Shown piece by piece: positions 48,856 to 61,452 of a stretch of DNA of 64,000 nt. Below the pieces are notes generated by a model. The model saw only the letters and a program-made list of their open reading frames with translations. It ran no database searches and was not told the DNA's origin. Every line of letters begins with the position of its first letter. The stretch's first letter is position 1. This stretch comes from Icerya purchasi (lineage: Eukaryota > Arthropoda > Insecta > Hemiptera > Monophlebidae), in the NCBI GenBank assembly GCA_039619475.1, contig CM077116.1:252450440-252514439 (forward strand), read 5' to 3'. The translations under genes and the position numbers were made by a program.

Positions 48856-50244
48856 AAATTCTTTGTAAGGGCAAAATACATTTTCAGGAAAGTTGGTTTC
48901 TTGAATTTCTTAGGCTTTTACTTTAAAAATTCTGATTGTTTATTTCAGGTTTTAAAAACGTGACTTTTACTTTTCAAATATATACACAATGTAGGCTGGC
49001 AAAAATTGTGCTGTCGCTTGCTCCATCACCTTACAACAAATTTCTTGTGATGAGCTTAGCGCCGCATAAGGAAAATGGAAATTTTAAATGAATATTGCGC
49101 ATTAACACTGTGTAATATTTGAAATCATGAATAAAGATCAGATCTTTTTGAACACTCGAGTGCATCATGTATCACGTATATAATACTCATACTGTAAGCT
49201 ACTGAAGACTGGTCTAAACTGAAGAAGGAGATGTCTCAGATTTGTCAAAAATTTTGAACTACGTTACTGAAAGAAGAATATGTAAGATACAATTCATACC
49301 ATATAGAATTAACAAAGAAATATTACAAAAAATTTCGTGAGTTCTTTCCGTGTTTTTCCTCTAACGCAGATTATTAAATTACTCCCATTTGCTAAGTAAT
49401 AACTTGCTGACTTTTAAACAGCTTCGATGATGCATTCTTAATCTTCTAAATTATTGCTTAGTTTGTCGATGTATTGGAATAAAACCGTTGAAAAAGTAGT
49501 TCGGCCAATTTAAATCTGAGCTTGTAGGAAAAGTTCTGTATTGACACTTGCCTGCTGTGCCAAGAATGAGGCAACTTTTTAAATGTTTCGTGATAACGCA
49601 TTTTATCATCTCTCGATTTTAAGGCAACAGAAGAATATTGCAGGTAAAAATTTTTCAACATATTCTATACTGTAATAACGCATTACTGATAGATAGCACT
49701 TTAAGTTTATTCGGAATAAAATCGAAAATTCCGTTATTAAAAAATGGCGAATCTGATGTACCTTTGCATACGAAATAATCGCATTCTACAACGAAGACAG
49801 TTCCGTTTGCAGAGCTGCTAATCTTACATAGAAGTAGGTCCGATAAAGGTGTAAAAGAGGAAGCTTAATTTGATTCATGATAAATTCGCATAAATCAAAT
49901 TTAATACTGGAATTTATCAATTTGATTGGCGAATCATACCAACAATTACATTATTAACATGCACTTGAACGATGATTTTCTATATTATGCTGGTTAAAAA
50001 CGTATTTTCGTTCTTTCCTTAGATCGAAAAGGTTGAAAATCATTTAAGGACATCGTGCATTCATAAGGGTGACATTTTGCATCTTAAGCCACTTGTGAAT
50101 AATATCAAGAACTTAAACTCTGAATCACAGTGTTTGCAGTGAAGTTCGGTGGATCACTAGTTTGATGAATCATTTAACGTTTGTTACATTTAGATTCACA
50201 TCTCAAAATTATCAACACGTTTTTAACGAAGTTTTTATTCATTA
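48856..50244. other. AT-rich DNA, no supported gene
   Basis: Short frames only; nothing recognised. Confidence 0.4.
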
Positions 50245-50275
50245 CTAGCTGTGGCCCGCGGCTTCGCCCGTGCAT
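50245..50275 (-). mobile_element. Helitron-like 3' terminus, isolated
   Basis: On the minus strand the DNA reads GGGCGAAGCCGCGGGCC, then ACAGCTAG followed by T. A CTAG|T end preceded by a short GC-rich hairpin-capable segment is how many animal Helitrons terminate. The matching 5' end was not found at higher coordinates, so this is a scrap. Similar GC-rich blocks also occur in other insect repeats, so the assignment is uncertain. Confidence 0.4.
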
Positions 50276-51739
50276 TAATACCTGTTTCAATCTGTACTTG
50301 GAAAATCAGAAAAAATTTTTGTTTTACCTGGAATAGTATTTATGTAACGATTCTTTCTCTCTTTTAGGTAAAACATGTTTATCACCGTCCAACAGAAAAT
50401 AGTCTTCACGTTTCACGTTTAGCATAACCTGTCCGTCGTGATCTAACAGAAAATTTCGCTCAACTAAACAGCGCATACAGTCATCGTTTTGAAGAGGCCG
50501 AGTTATTCACACGGGGTGATCTTCCATAATAACAGATTTAAGAGAACATCTTCTTCAATCATCTTTCAACCACTCTGTCTCGAGCGTTTTATTAAAATTA
50601 ATTTATTACCGCAACAGCAAACAGCGGTAGTTTTTTGTTTTTTTTTCTTTTTTTTTTTTAATGAATCCCCTAAGCTTTAGTCTGCCATATTTAACTGCTG
50701 CGGCTATATACTGTGCGGGGTTTATGATTACTTTAGCTATTCTGTTTATTTTAAGAAAATTAATGATTGAGTATGTTTCTGACTTTGGGAGTTTGATAAC
50801 ATCACGGGAAGTGTTTTATATGGTTGTTGATACGAATACTGTGCAATCAACTAATATGTGTTGGACAGTTGGAATGAAACTTCCCATACAGAAACGGGCA
50901 CTGCGTTGGAGAAAATGACCTATTTAGAAGATGGTCGTGCGAGATGGCTGTATGATCTGTCCGCAGTCGGCTGATCACACTGAAGTCTCTGCGGGAATAA
51001 TTCATTGGGGGTCACCATGGCTCGATCGTTGACTTTACTTGAGACAGAAAAGTCTGACACGCGGTGGTCCATTGTTCCTTCCATTCTTGTTTGCTTTTCG
51101 CTAAAAAGAATTGGTGAATATCTGTTCCGCAGAGCTCGTAGTGTTGACTGTGCCATTAGTATATAAGTTTTCTTACACTTCTTGTATACGATAAAAACTG
51201 TCCGACAGAAATATTTCTGTCTCCTCCTAATAATTGCCTATTTGAATTTTGACTAATTGCAGTTTCTAATCCACTTTAATCCGAAACCAAGCTAAATACG
51301 TAAAGCACACTTCTTTCTGGATGTTTTCCTAAAAATAGATATTAACTCTTTTTCACTCTTAAAATTCCGAAGATATGAAAAAAATAGAACAACCTTCGTA
51401 AATACCATAATATGGTAAACCTACTTATTACGAAGATACAAAACTTTAGTTATTTTTTGAAAACAGTTTTCAACTACTTTTCACCTCATAAGGTTCAATT
51501 TTTCAAAAAAATTTTCTCATTCAATATTTCCGGTACATGGTGTGTTCAAATGGACTTTCTGATAACCAATGTAAATACGGTTTCGGCTGAGGCGTAATCA
51601 TTATTTTATGGGGGTAAAGCCTTTGATATGACTTCTGATCTTCACTGCTCACACTTCATATGTGCAAACTCATTAAACGCGATGACGTCTATTCAAAAAT
51701 ACAATCTCTTCTCACCAACACCCAATAGCGCCGAAGATA
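50276..51739. other. No supported gene; two unrecognised short frames
   Basis: The frames at 50661-50918 (plus, 85 codons, hydrophobic N-terminal half) and 50920-51156 (minus, 78 codons) are back to back. Neither has a domain I recognise. They may be chance frames. Confidence 0.3.
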
Positions 51740-52200
51740 TGGTTCGCACTCTTTGTAGTACAAGTATTCGTGTCTTGTTTGCATAGATCCCATCACACGT
51801 TGGAATCCAGGGAAATTCATTGGCGCATACCGCGGCAAAAGTAGGCTCATTGTTCTTTCCGGTAGTGAACATTGAAATACCGGAAATAGATCTCGAAGCT
51901 CATGTAGTGCAAAAATTACTGCGAACATGGCAAAAACAGTGGACCAACATCCTAAACACGAACAAGCCGCGTTAAATTCGAGATTCTCATTATTCACCAA
52001 TCGACGGAATACAATCGTTGTCACAAGACTCCGCCTAGATCACTCTAAAATCACTCATAGCCATCTCCTGTCCAGACAACCTATCCTACTGCGTTCCAGT
52101 TGCAATTCTCCTGTCACAATTCGACATTTCCACCTGTAATTCATACCGAACACAAATTCTCCAGTCATTTAACCTTTCTAAAAACCTGTCTGATCGTCGT
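51740..52200 (+). pseudogene. LINE RNase H and C-terminal region, decayed
   Basis: The plus strand reads PNSAEDMVRTLCSTSIRVLF, then a stop, then IPSHVGIQGNSLAHTAAK (the RNase H His/Gly/Asn region). An LRTWQKQWTNILN segment follows, then in another frame TRLRLDHSKITHSHLL and CNSPVTIRHFH (the C-terminal Cys/His part). The layout is that of the RNase H tail of I/Jockey-group LINEs. Stops and frameshifts show that it is dead. No reverse transcriptase precedes it. Confidence 0.7.
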
Positions 52201-54289
52201 CACGACAAAACTGTATCCAGTGGTTAATTGTATGAACTCAATTATTTAGGGCGACAATTTGCACAGTTTTGAATTCTGGGCTCTCTTTTTAGTTGGATTT
52301 AGAAGCGAGGCAGTACCAAACAACAGGTAATATCATTGAAAATGTATTTACAGACTTCCATTGCAATAAAAACTTGAAATATTAATCAATAGACCACAAA
52401 GAGTAACGTAAAAGAGCAGAATGATTGTTTGCGGAAACTTCTTACATGTAGCTCTCTACGATTTTAGAGGATTTCATTTTACGAATGGCCTAAAAAGTAT
52501 AATCGATCAATTTAACTATTATATAATAATCACGCGGAAAGGAGGGGGGCTGCACTTGAATTTTTTTGTTTTTTTTTTAACTTTTCGGTAACTTGGGATG
52601 AAATTCGAACCAGCACTTACCAGGTAATAACAAAGTTAGCTACCGTAGCATGATAGGCAATGGTATTTTCTTTGGGTAAGACCTATTTGCAATTCTGCTG
52701 CAGCACATCGAAAATATAGCAAAATTACTAGAACACTTCTCTCTAACTTATGTTTATGATATTTTACGTAAAAAACATGAAAATCGGCATAATCGTGTCA
52801 CATCATAAATCCTCGAACATACACCGGCAATTTCGGTCTCCACGTGCCCTCGTTTTCTACGATCAGTTCCTTTTTTTGAAAATGGCTTCTTTTCCGAGAA
52901 AACTATTACTCATTTTTTAAATGCCAGATGACGTTTTTTGGTGGCATTTAATGTAACGAAATTACTTTTTTTTTTTTTTTTTTTGCAACATTTTCTTAAT
53001 AAATTTCTTCAACATTAATGCAACCAATATTCTATATCAATACTGATAGCGTGAACCGAAAATAAATAACATTATTCATTTAGGCGCATTAAAAAATTCT
53101 GTTTACAGCCTAAATATGTAAATCACGTAACATAGAAATGTTTGTTTCAAAAAGGAATTTGCCTTTTTTTTTTTAATTCTCCGTATTGATAAATTTGAAT
53201 ATGTCAAAAAATTCCTTATAGCACAAATGTTTAAAAAAAAAAAAAAAAAAAGTGTAAAATAAATTAACTGAGTTACGAAAAACCAAAAAAAAAAGTTAAT
53301 GATGATTCTTTATTTCTATTATGTTAGCATTAAAATAAACGTAATAAACCTTTAAACACGATTTAGTTATTAAATTTATAAAATCCCCAGTTTCACTTAT
53401 CAATCTCGTACCCGAAACTGGTCGGTGATTTTATTAATTCAGTAATTTTAATATTGTGTTTAGAGATTTATCGCATTTATTTTAATACAAAAAAATCATC
53501 TCGAACTTTGTTTTATCACGGTAACTTTAAAACGCAACAAAGCGAATATTTCATCGTTAATTTTCATTTTCCCGGTGCTATAATTAGACGAGAAAATATT
53601 ATAATAAAAACGTCCCGTTTAATTATAGAAATTTTCTTAATTTCGTTCCGTTCAATATTATAAATGTAGCTCATAATTCGTCTCTCGGAGAAACTTTCGA
53701 AATGACCGAAGGTGGCGTTATTATAAAGTAGAATTATTCAGTTCGTAATTCGTTCGGCAAATCGTTTTTTCTCCAACAAAACTTTCAATAATTTTACTAA
53801 TTTACGGAGACGATCGTCGGTTTTTCTAATTGGCAGCAACTTCTTTCAATAGAGCTCCGAAAATGTCGCCCTGTATCCATTTAAAACGTTCGAAAAGTTT
53901 TTTCTATTGAAATTTTAAATAATTTTCATTTATTTTTAGCGCTATGTTGTCTGGTAGCGCATTTGACCTCGCTTCTTTGCACCATTCGTATCAAAGTTTA
54001 TTTGTATTTTAAGAATGTACAGTAATTTTTTACGGAACAATATGCCGCCTTCGAAAAATAGATTTTATGTTTACGCGAATGTATCGCGGTTAAAGTCGAA
54101 AAATAATTTTAGGTGATTTAATTCAATATATTGGAATTTGTTTCATTTGCTTTCCTCGATTAGAACTGATTTTAAAGAAATGGAAGCGTTCTTGACAGTA
54201 ATTTTTTTTTGCGATGTTGGAGTTTAAATTTAATAATATACTTCTGTTCTTGCTTTTGTTTACTCTAATTTGAAATACGTAAACTCTGT
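52201..54289. other. AT-rich DNA, one weak tRNA-like segment
   Basis: On the minus strand at about 52595-52665 a GGTTCGAAT box is preceded by GGTAGCTAAC. It is tRNA-like, but no cloverleaf could be drawn. Otherwise only short frames and poly(T)/poly(A) runs (52968-52983, 53232-53250). Confidence 0.35.
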
Positions 54290-56060
54290 CGGAGATTTTA
54301 GAATATTTTAGAACTCATTCCATTTTTTTGCAACCGTTTTTCTGGAATCGAATAATACGCTACATACATGTAAGTTGTAGATACACACGTTAAGTAATTC
54401 ATGAGAAGGAAATCGTCCGATTGGGTAGCCAGAAATAATAGTCGAACGGGCGACAGAATAGTTTGCTCTTTCATTCTCTGCAATTTCAGCGTCATTAGCT
54501 GCCTGAAGGAAGTCCATCATGATCACGGATCAGAAATTAAATATCGAATATTTGTAAGAAGGATGAATGTATGAAAAGGAAATATAGTCAAGAGCACCTT
54601 CGCAATCAGATATCAAAAGAACGATTTCCGATTGGGAAGAGAGGAGATAAATTCAATGGCTCGCAATACAGCTAGTGTTTCTGCTTAGTATATTGGGAAA
54701 AATGAGGATAATTTGAATAAAACCAGAATGATTAAGATTTGGGATATAAAAGGATGTTTTAGAATTTTTTGGGATAAACACGGGTGTGACTAATAAAGGA
54801 CGACGCAATTACGTGATTAAATTCACTGATTAATCAGGGGGAAGGAAGAAACTTGGCATAATGAGACAGGATAAAAAGATACGAAGAACGAATAATGCCG
54901 GAAAAATGAAAATAAAAAATAGGGTGTTTTTGAAGGGAATAACAAACGGGAAAAATTTAATAAGACGAGCAGCGAACTGGCTAAGAATAACTTGTTGCAG
55001 GAGAAACGTAAATTTTGTAATAAAACAGAGTAAACATTGAATGAATAGGAAGATGTTATAAGCTAAATGAAACTTATCGATAGATAGGGGAGAAATATTG
55101 ACTTTTGTTAGAATTGCGAGATTGTTTAAATACCGGGAAGATTTCGAGGAAAAGATGGATAAATGAATTTTTGATAGGGAGCACTCTAAAGAAGTTAAAA
55201 GATCTTGCATTCTACGGCATATTTCAGGTATTTTAGGGGGCGGAAAATTAGAATAGGATAAACAAAGCGTAAAAAACTAGTAGGTAATGGGAAAGAAGCA
55301 ATATTAGGACAGTATATGTTTAAGACATTAGGACTAAGACAAAAGCCCCGTGGAAGGCTACGGAAGACTCCTTGTAAGTTCGTAAGGGAGGGAGATCTTA
55401 GGTGAACGATTCTGAAAGAGACTCATAATTAAAGAAATGAAACGATTAGGAAGATTAATAGATAGTATTTCGTTTTGAAGTATTGGGGGATATACGCTGT
55501 CAAAGGCACTGATACATAAAAAAATGCTGTTTAAGTGTATTTTTTTGGATAAAAGACTAGTCGATATGAGATAGGAACAGGGCGGAGGTTCCCATCCAGG
55601 ACAATAACGAAATGTATTATTAGAAAGAATATTGTGTTACTTTTAAATCACCAAACTAAGCATTTATTTAACATGGTCTCAAAAAATTTTCTAAAACAGT
55701 TGCCTAAAGAGATAATAAAGGAATTTCATGAAGGTGGAAGAGACCCAGAAAGAAGAATATATTTAGGCATATTTAAAAGCGATTAGTGTAAGATACACCG
55801 TTTAGGCCGGGGGATGGATTAGGATTGACAGGGAGAGAAGTTAAAAATTCGTTGATAGTGAAGGGGTAAGTTAGAAAATGCTCAAAAAGGTTATTAAGGG
55901 TACAATAGAAAAGATCTAATTCATCAGCGTTGAAAACATAGGAAGGAGCTATGGAATCAATAAAAGAGGGAAGTTTACCTGTTGAAAGATGAACGTTGGA
56001 GGGTCGCTCGGAGAGGGAGGATTGCAGAAGGTTTTGACCAACTTCTAAATGTGGGACGGG
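54290..56060 (-). pseudogene. I/R1-type LINE, reverse transcriptase to RNase H, decayed
   Basis: Read on the minus strand from 56060: SFIDSIAPSYVFNADELD and FTINEFLTSL plus NPSPGLNGVSY (palm start), then FDSVYPPILQNEILSINLPN and LSPNVLNIY (motif A/B surroundings), a long damaged middle, then LAVLRAIEFISSLP (RNase H core) and NDAEIAENERANY with PSHELLN near 54430 (RNase H end). The order is that of an I/R1/Loa-like LINE ORF2 with RNase H. Stops and frameshifts occur throughout. The endonuclease is missing, so the copy is 5' truncated near 56060. Confidence 0.65.
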
Positions 56061-56109
56061 AAATTAGACTCAGAAAAGGAAGAACAGAAAGAAGTGCAGA
56101 CTTGTTTCA

Positions 56110-56720
56110 CATATAGATCCGAAAATAGCAAGCAACAATCCGCAGAAGGCTTTTATCGAGGCGGAAAGCTGGTTTAAAGAGTGGAAAATTCAGATCAACG
56201 AAAGTAAATCAGTAAACGTGCAATTCACAGATACAGATGCAAGTAGAAAAGATACAACCTCAACTGTCAGGATAAGTAACGAGGAGTTGCCTGTGGGGAT
56301 AACAGTCAAGTACTTAGAATTAAATTTAGATAGTCGTTTAACACGGGGTCAGCACATTCAAGAAAAGGAAAGAGAATTAGATATTTGTTTAAAAAAATAT
56401 ATATATATATATATGTGTATGTGTATATATATATACTGGCTCATAGAGAGAAATAGTTTATTGAATAATACAGATAATAAAGTTTAATATATATAAGTAA
56501 AAACCTACTTTGACTTATAGAGTACAGCTTTGGGGTTGTGCTAAATCTACAAATCTGAGGATAATATAGGCTATACAGAATAAAATACTTAGGCGCATAA
56601 CTAGTATGTGACAGATATTATTAAACTTCGTGCTAGATGACATGCAGGAATACTGGAAAATCATCTGAAAAAATTTGCTACTAGACTGTTAAATACCAAC
56701 AGCGATGTGAGGTGGTTGAA
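56110..56720 (+). pseudogene. Jockey-type LINE reverse transcriptase C-terminal part, split by (TA)n
   Basis: The plus strand reads FIEAESWFKEWKIQINESKS, then VKYLELNLDSRLTRGQHI (a changed KYLGLxLDxxLTWxxHI motif), then LKK, where a (TA)n/(TGTA) run (56397-56441) interrupts the coding sequence. After it come YWLIERNSLLNNTDNKV and, past more breaks, LRIIQAIQNKILRRITSM. This is the region after the catalytic box in Jockey-clade elements. The microsatellite expanded or inserted inside the coding sequence. Confidence 0.75.
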
Positions 56721-59690
56721 GCGTAACAAACCTCATGACCCAGTCTAAGATTAAGCCTATCGAATAGGTACCAATGGGTACTTTTCTCTTCCTGCTCCAT
56801 ACTTCCCCCTTTAAATACATTGCTAAATAGCCCCTAAATGGCCAGTTTTTAATACTATAAATAAGAAAAAAAAACTTCAAATAAGTTTAATATTATTTTC
56901 TTTTCTCTTTTTTTTTTTTTTTTTATTTATTTTTTTAAATCTAGTATATAAACATAAATAACTCAGCGATTGCAAATGTATTATTATTTGTTTGTTTTTT
57001 TTGCCGAGTAGTAAATATTACTACACATATTTACCTTCGCAGGATAATTTTTGGGAAAACTGTAGATAACGTCCTAAATGAAAGTTTTCATTGCTTAAAT
57101 GTAAGTTTAGGCGCAATTGTTATTGAAAATTCGAGTAATACATTGATGCTAAGAAAGCTATGAACAAGCTGAAAGGGATTTTACTGGTATAAATGTAAAC
57201 ACAACTTCTGGTTGGATGGAAAATTTTTCGGTGTTCATATTACAAAATAAACTTTGCCGAGCGTTGTTGTAGTTAACTGTAACGGTTGCAATAAAATTAT
57301 ATAAGAAGATACGAAAGTATTATCAAATTTTGTAGATTGTATAAAGATAAATTTCTTCACCATAGAATATAAATATTAATCTTTAAATAAAACGGTACTT
57401 CCTTGAATTTGAGTTCGGTTATTCAAAAGTTTAATTTTCAAAATTTCAAAGGAGAAATGTTTGTTCAAGAGATTATTCTCATAAATTGCGATGCGGCATC
57501 GTTTTATACGGCAGAATGTTAAAAATAAAATGTATGCACGATTCCCTAACTGTTTATATCATTAATTCCTTATGGAAAAAACACGCTGAAGAATGGAACG
57601 ATTATCAGAATTACGAAATACATAAATAGCATGAAGAAGTAAGAAAAAATACGATGTCCCTTAAATGCTCTTCTGTTCAATTACAGTTTGCATATTAGCA
57701 AGTCAACTTCCTGCTAGAATAGTAGAGAAGAAATATATACATAAATATAACTACGTCAATGCTCGAGTTTTCTAGCAACTCACACTTTTGTTAATAGCAT
57801 TTACCTTTCAGAAAATACATATAAAAAGTACAGACTAGCAAAGTTACAGTAATGATTACACTAATAACAGATGTAATTTTGTAAAAGCTTTCAAAGAATT
57901 TGAAGAAAATAATCCAGAATTATTTTCATTAGGTTCAGGTTGTTCCAATTATTTATTTTTCAATCGTAATTATTATCATCATCATTATTAAAATTATTAT
58001 TTTGATTATGCATATGAATTATTGAAAAATAGTCAGCTGTGCGAAGATATCTACGGAAAATACAGATACTGATAAAAATGCTTACAATGGTTCTGATGAA
58101 ACAGAATGGAGAGAATTTTCCGAACTGAAACATAAAAATAAAGTAGAAATGGTATATACAAATCGTTAAAAATTTCTTTATTTGATCACATTCGTTGCAG
58201 CAATCGTACACTGAACCTTATCACTAGAAATAATTTAAGGATAGGTTTTAATCGTGAAACTTCAATTTCTGCACACGGTGGAATTTATATAAAAAGTAAA
58301 ATAAATTTATTAAAATTATAGAAAAATATAATATTGAATTTTTTGTAACTTCAAATTAATGAAGTTGTAACAAGTTAATTCATTCCATTTATTGGTAACA
58401 ACTAAAATTTATGAAAACGATGTATTCTCAAAAAACGGCTTGCGTAACAGATTTTTTAGTTAAGAGGGAATGAATAAAATGGAAAAAAATTTTGTATTTC
58501 ACCACCATTTTACACATATGTATGCAGTCGTTCCACTTAAGTGGTTTTGACAAGTGCACACGAAAAAGCTTGCAACGCTCCTCACAGATACTCTCATTGG
58601 CTACCTGATACACCTTGACATGTCGCTTAACAGTTTTAATGCTTTAATATATTAAAATTAATCGAAATTTAATTAAAAAATTCATTGAAAGAATTATATT
58701 TTAGTCGTTAATTGCAGGTAATTAAAAGTTTAATTTTTCATTGTATAAATATATTGGCAGGGCGTGATTGGGACTCTGGTGGTAGCGTGGCACTTTTGTG
58801 GAGCGTGTTAGAAAAAATTTATCAGATTAATTTTCAGGAAACGAGTAGGATTAGTTTTGAAGCCTGGACAAGAAATTTTAGTTAATTTTTAATAATTAAT
58901 TTAATAATTGTTGCTGGTTTTTCGGTTACGTATGACGGGAAGACAGAGAGGGTTGGATGTTAGTTTTGGACCCGTGGGTGGAAAAATTTTGGTTAAATTC
59001 ATGTGTTGCCACGCATTTTCTGATTATATTCCCGACTATCGTACTAATTATTGGGCGACAGTTGTTGCACTGTTACTTACATTGCCATACACGTTGCTCT
59101 CGAAATGCATAGCTCCCCTATTCAGTTCTGTCTGTCTTGTCCTTTGCTAATACACAAAGGAGCATATAACTAGAAAGTCACTGCTGCTAGACAGCAGTGT
59201 TTTTGCGGGTATTTTGCTAATTGTTACTTTATATTATCCATTTGCGAGTCACATGATCGTTCACTTGTTCTTATCTATAGAAAATCCGTTTCAGTTTTTA
59301 AAACTTAAAATTGTTCTTTCGTTATATATTCGTCTGTTTTTTTAATTATGCGATTCATAGACGCTATTTTATGTATGGTCTATTTCAGTTCTTTATTTAC
59401 CGTAGAGTTTATTTAGTTCTTAAACTTACTAATAGATAGCGCTATGTTTATGTATATAGAAAGACTTTTTCTTTGTTAAATTTTTTTAATATATGTACAT
59501 TTGCCGTATTCACGAAAATCCGAATTCATAGTTTTTCACATGAGAGAAATTTTAAAGTAACATGTTATAAAAGTGATAATTAGATATGTAAGTGTGCTGC
59601 TATATTTGTCTCTCGGTGTATTGTTAAGTGTAAATAAAATAAGTTTTGGTTTGTACATGGTAAATGAAACCCTAAAATCGATGTAAATAA
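56721..59690. other. AT-rich DNA, no supported gene
   Basis: 3 kb with short frames only (83 codons at most) and no recognised motif. Confidence 0.4.
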
Positions 59691-60280
59691 TCTACATAAT
59701 AAAAATGAATCCGAAAAAAACGTTGCTAATCGCATCACGCTAGAACGGCTTGGCCGATTTGGCTGTTTTTTTTTTTTTGTTGCGTTTATAATTGTCAGGA
59801 GAAGGTTTGTGCGGGGAAAAAAGTTAGAAAAGTTATACGGAAAATGGCCAAATTCGCGGAAATAAAACATCAAAACATTGCGCCAAATGAGTAATTAGAA
59901 TATAATAAACATATTAAAATCAACGAATAGCTGGTCTCGTTTGAATTATAATGTACAGGGCCGTATCTGAGGGTGGTTTTCCGGGTTCAAATTCTCTCCG
60001 AAATGACTGCGAAATAATAACTGCTTGAATTAAATGAACCGAAATTCAGAATAAATTTATTTCTTTTCAATTTTTGACAAAAGAAAAAAAAATTAAAATT
60101 TTTATGAATTCTATGGAAACGACTGTTTTTATTTGATTTTATTGTAGTGTTCAAATATTGCATGTACAATAATTGACTTTATAATGCTTTAGTGTACCGT
60201 TTATAAATAAATCATATATATATATATGTTTAATTCTAAAAATATTTTCGTACCCCCCTCCCGGTGGTCTAGATATGGTC

Positions 60281-61155
60281 CTGATAATGTATAATTCGAT
60301 ATTAAACAGTTCGAAAAATAAATAAAAATATCGCGTTCTACAACAATTTTAGTGAAACCGTGCAAATATAATCGTAATTTTACAATGCAGAATAATATTA
60401 TGCTGTTTGTGTTGTTAGAAAGTTATTTATCTTAAAATTGCTGCGATCTGCGTCCTCTAAGCCGAATCATATGTGTAAAAAAAAACCTAACAGTTTTAAA
60501 TTGAAGGTAACTTAATTTTTCAATTGTAATAAGTTAGTTTGAATTCCAATATAAGTGTTATATATGTTCATGGGCGTCGCCAAGGATGGGCAGGAGAGGG
60601 CCGTTGCCCCCCCTGCAGCTTCGAAACTTTTTAATCAACTGGCCATGATGAGTATTCATAGGCGCGTAATCACGGACAATTTGGAAGACTTTCGGTAGAA
60701 CAATTTACCAGAAACCCACAAAAATTATGTTTTAATTTAAATTTTATTCTTGTTTAATAAAATATTAAGCCTTTACAAACTATAAATTTTATTTTTCTTA
60801 CAACTCATATCCTACTTTTATCATCTCCCCCCCCTACCTATGGCTCATCGGCTGGCGACGCCCTTGTATATGTTCTTGAACCTTTTTTTTTTTAAAAAGT
60901 TTTGTGAGACAGCTAAATTCTTAATTGTTTTTAAATTTAAGTGAACGGGAGAAACTAAAAAATGATTAAAAAATGAAGCGCTTTGAATTATAATGTATAT
61001 CGAATTGAACAGTTCGAAAAATAGATAAAAAATATAACGTTCTACAATTTTAATGAAAGCATAGGCAAATAGAGTAGTAATTTTAGAATGCAGAATAATA
61101 TACTATGCTTTTTGTGTTGTTAGAAAGCCGCTTATCTTAAAATTGCTAGGATCAA
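60281..61155. repeat. Direct repeat inside the Helitron, units of about 175 bp
   Basis: Units at about 60281-60460 and 60984-61155 share AACAGTTCGAAAAATA, GTTCTACAA, ATGCAGAATAATAT and TTTGTGTTGTTAGAAAG in order, with diverged spacers. The region between them carries the nested MITE. Confidence 0.8.
60569..60866. mobile_element. hAT-type MITE, 298 bp, with 8-bp target duplication
   Basis: The terminal repeats are CATGGGCGTCGCCA on the left and the inverse of CAAGGGCGTCGCCA on the right. The flanking 8 bp TATATGTT at 60561-60568 and 60867-60874 are identical. An 8-bp duplication with CA...TG ends is the signature of hAT transposons. No coding frame is present. The perfect duplication suggests that it is younger than the Helitron around it. 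Confidence 0.9.
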
Positions 61156-61452
61156 GTGAAAATAAAATCTATTAAATAATTATTGAAATAAATGTAAAAC
61201 CTTTTGGGATTAATTCAATAGTTAGGCTTACTAATAGGCTTACTGTACGTAAAATTTTCCATTGGCTGAATGAATATATTTCTGTAAAAAATGATATCAA
61301 CGGCCACGATCGTTAATACATACAATGTTCGTGCATAGGTTTTTACTGTCACTTTACTTTGTTTACATGTTCCTAATAGTTTTTCACATATTCATAATCA
61401 TTAATACATTTTTTGAAAATTTGACGGGACAGCGAGAGTCGGGTCAGCTAGT

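Larger units (their letters stand above)
59691..61451 (+). mobile_element. Non-autonomous Helitron, both ends present
   Basis: The 5' end is A|TCTACATAATAAAAATGAATCC, followed by a subterminal ACGGCTTGGCCGATTTGGCT block typical of arthropod Helitrons. The 3' end is GTCGGGTCAGCTAG|T at 61451, with a GC-rich segment just upstream in the place of the terminal hairpin. The element thus sits between A and T as Helitrons do and makes no target duplication. At 1.76 kb it has no Rep/helicase frame. It contains a direct repeat and a nested hAT-type MITE. Confidence 0.8.

Noticed and set aside
50140..50180. CGGTGGATCACT resembles the start of 5.8S rRNA
   Set aside because: Only about 12 bases match and the following 5.8S sequence is absent; no 18S or 28S nearby.
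51689..52024. 111-codon minus-strand frame
   Set aside because: It is antisense to the LINE RNase H remnant, which explains the sequence better.
52595..52665. tRNA gene on the minus strand (GGTTCGAAT box)
   Set aside because: No acceptor stem or A box at the right spacing; left as a weak tRNA-like note only.
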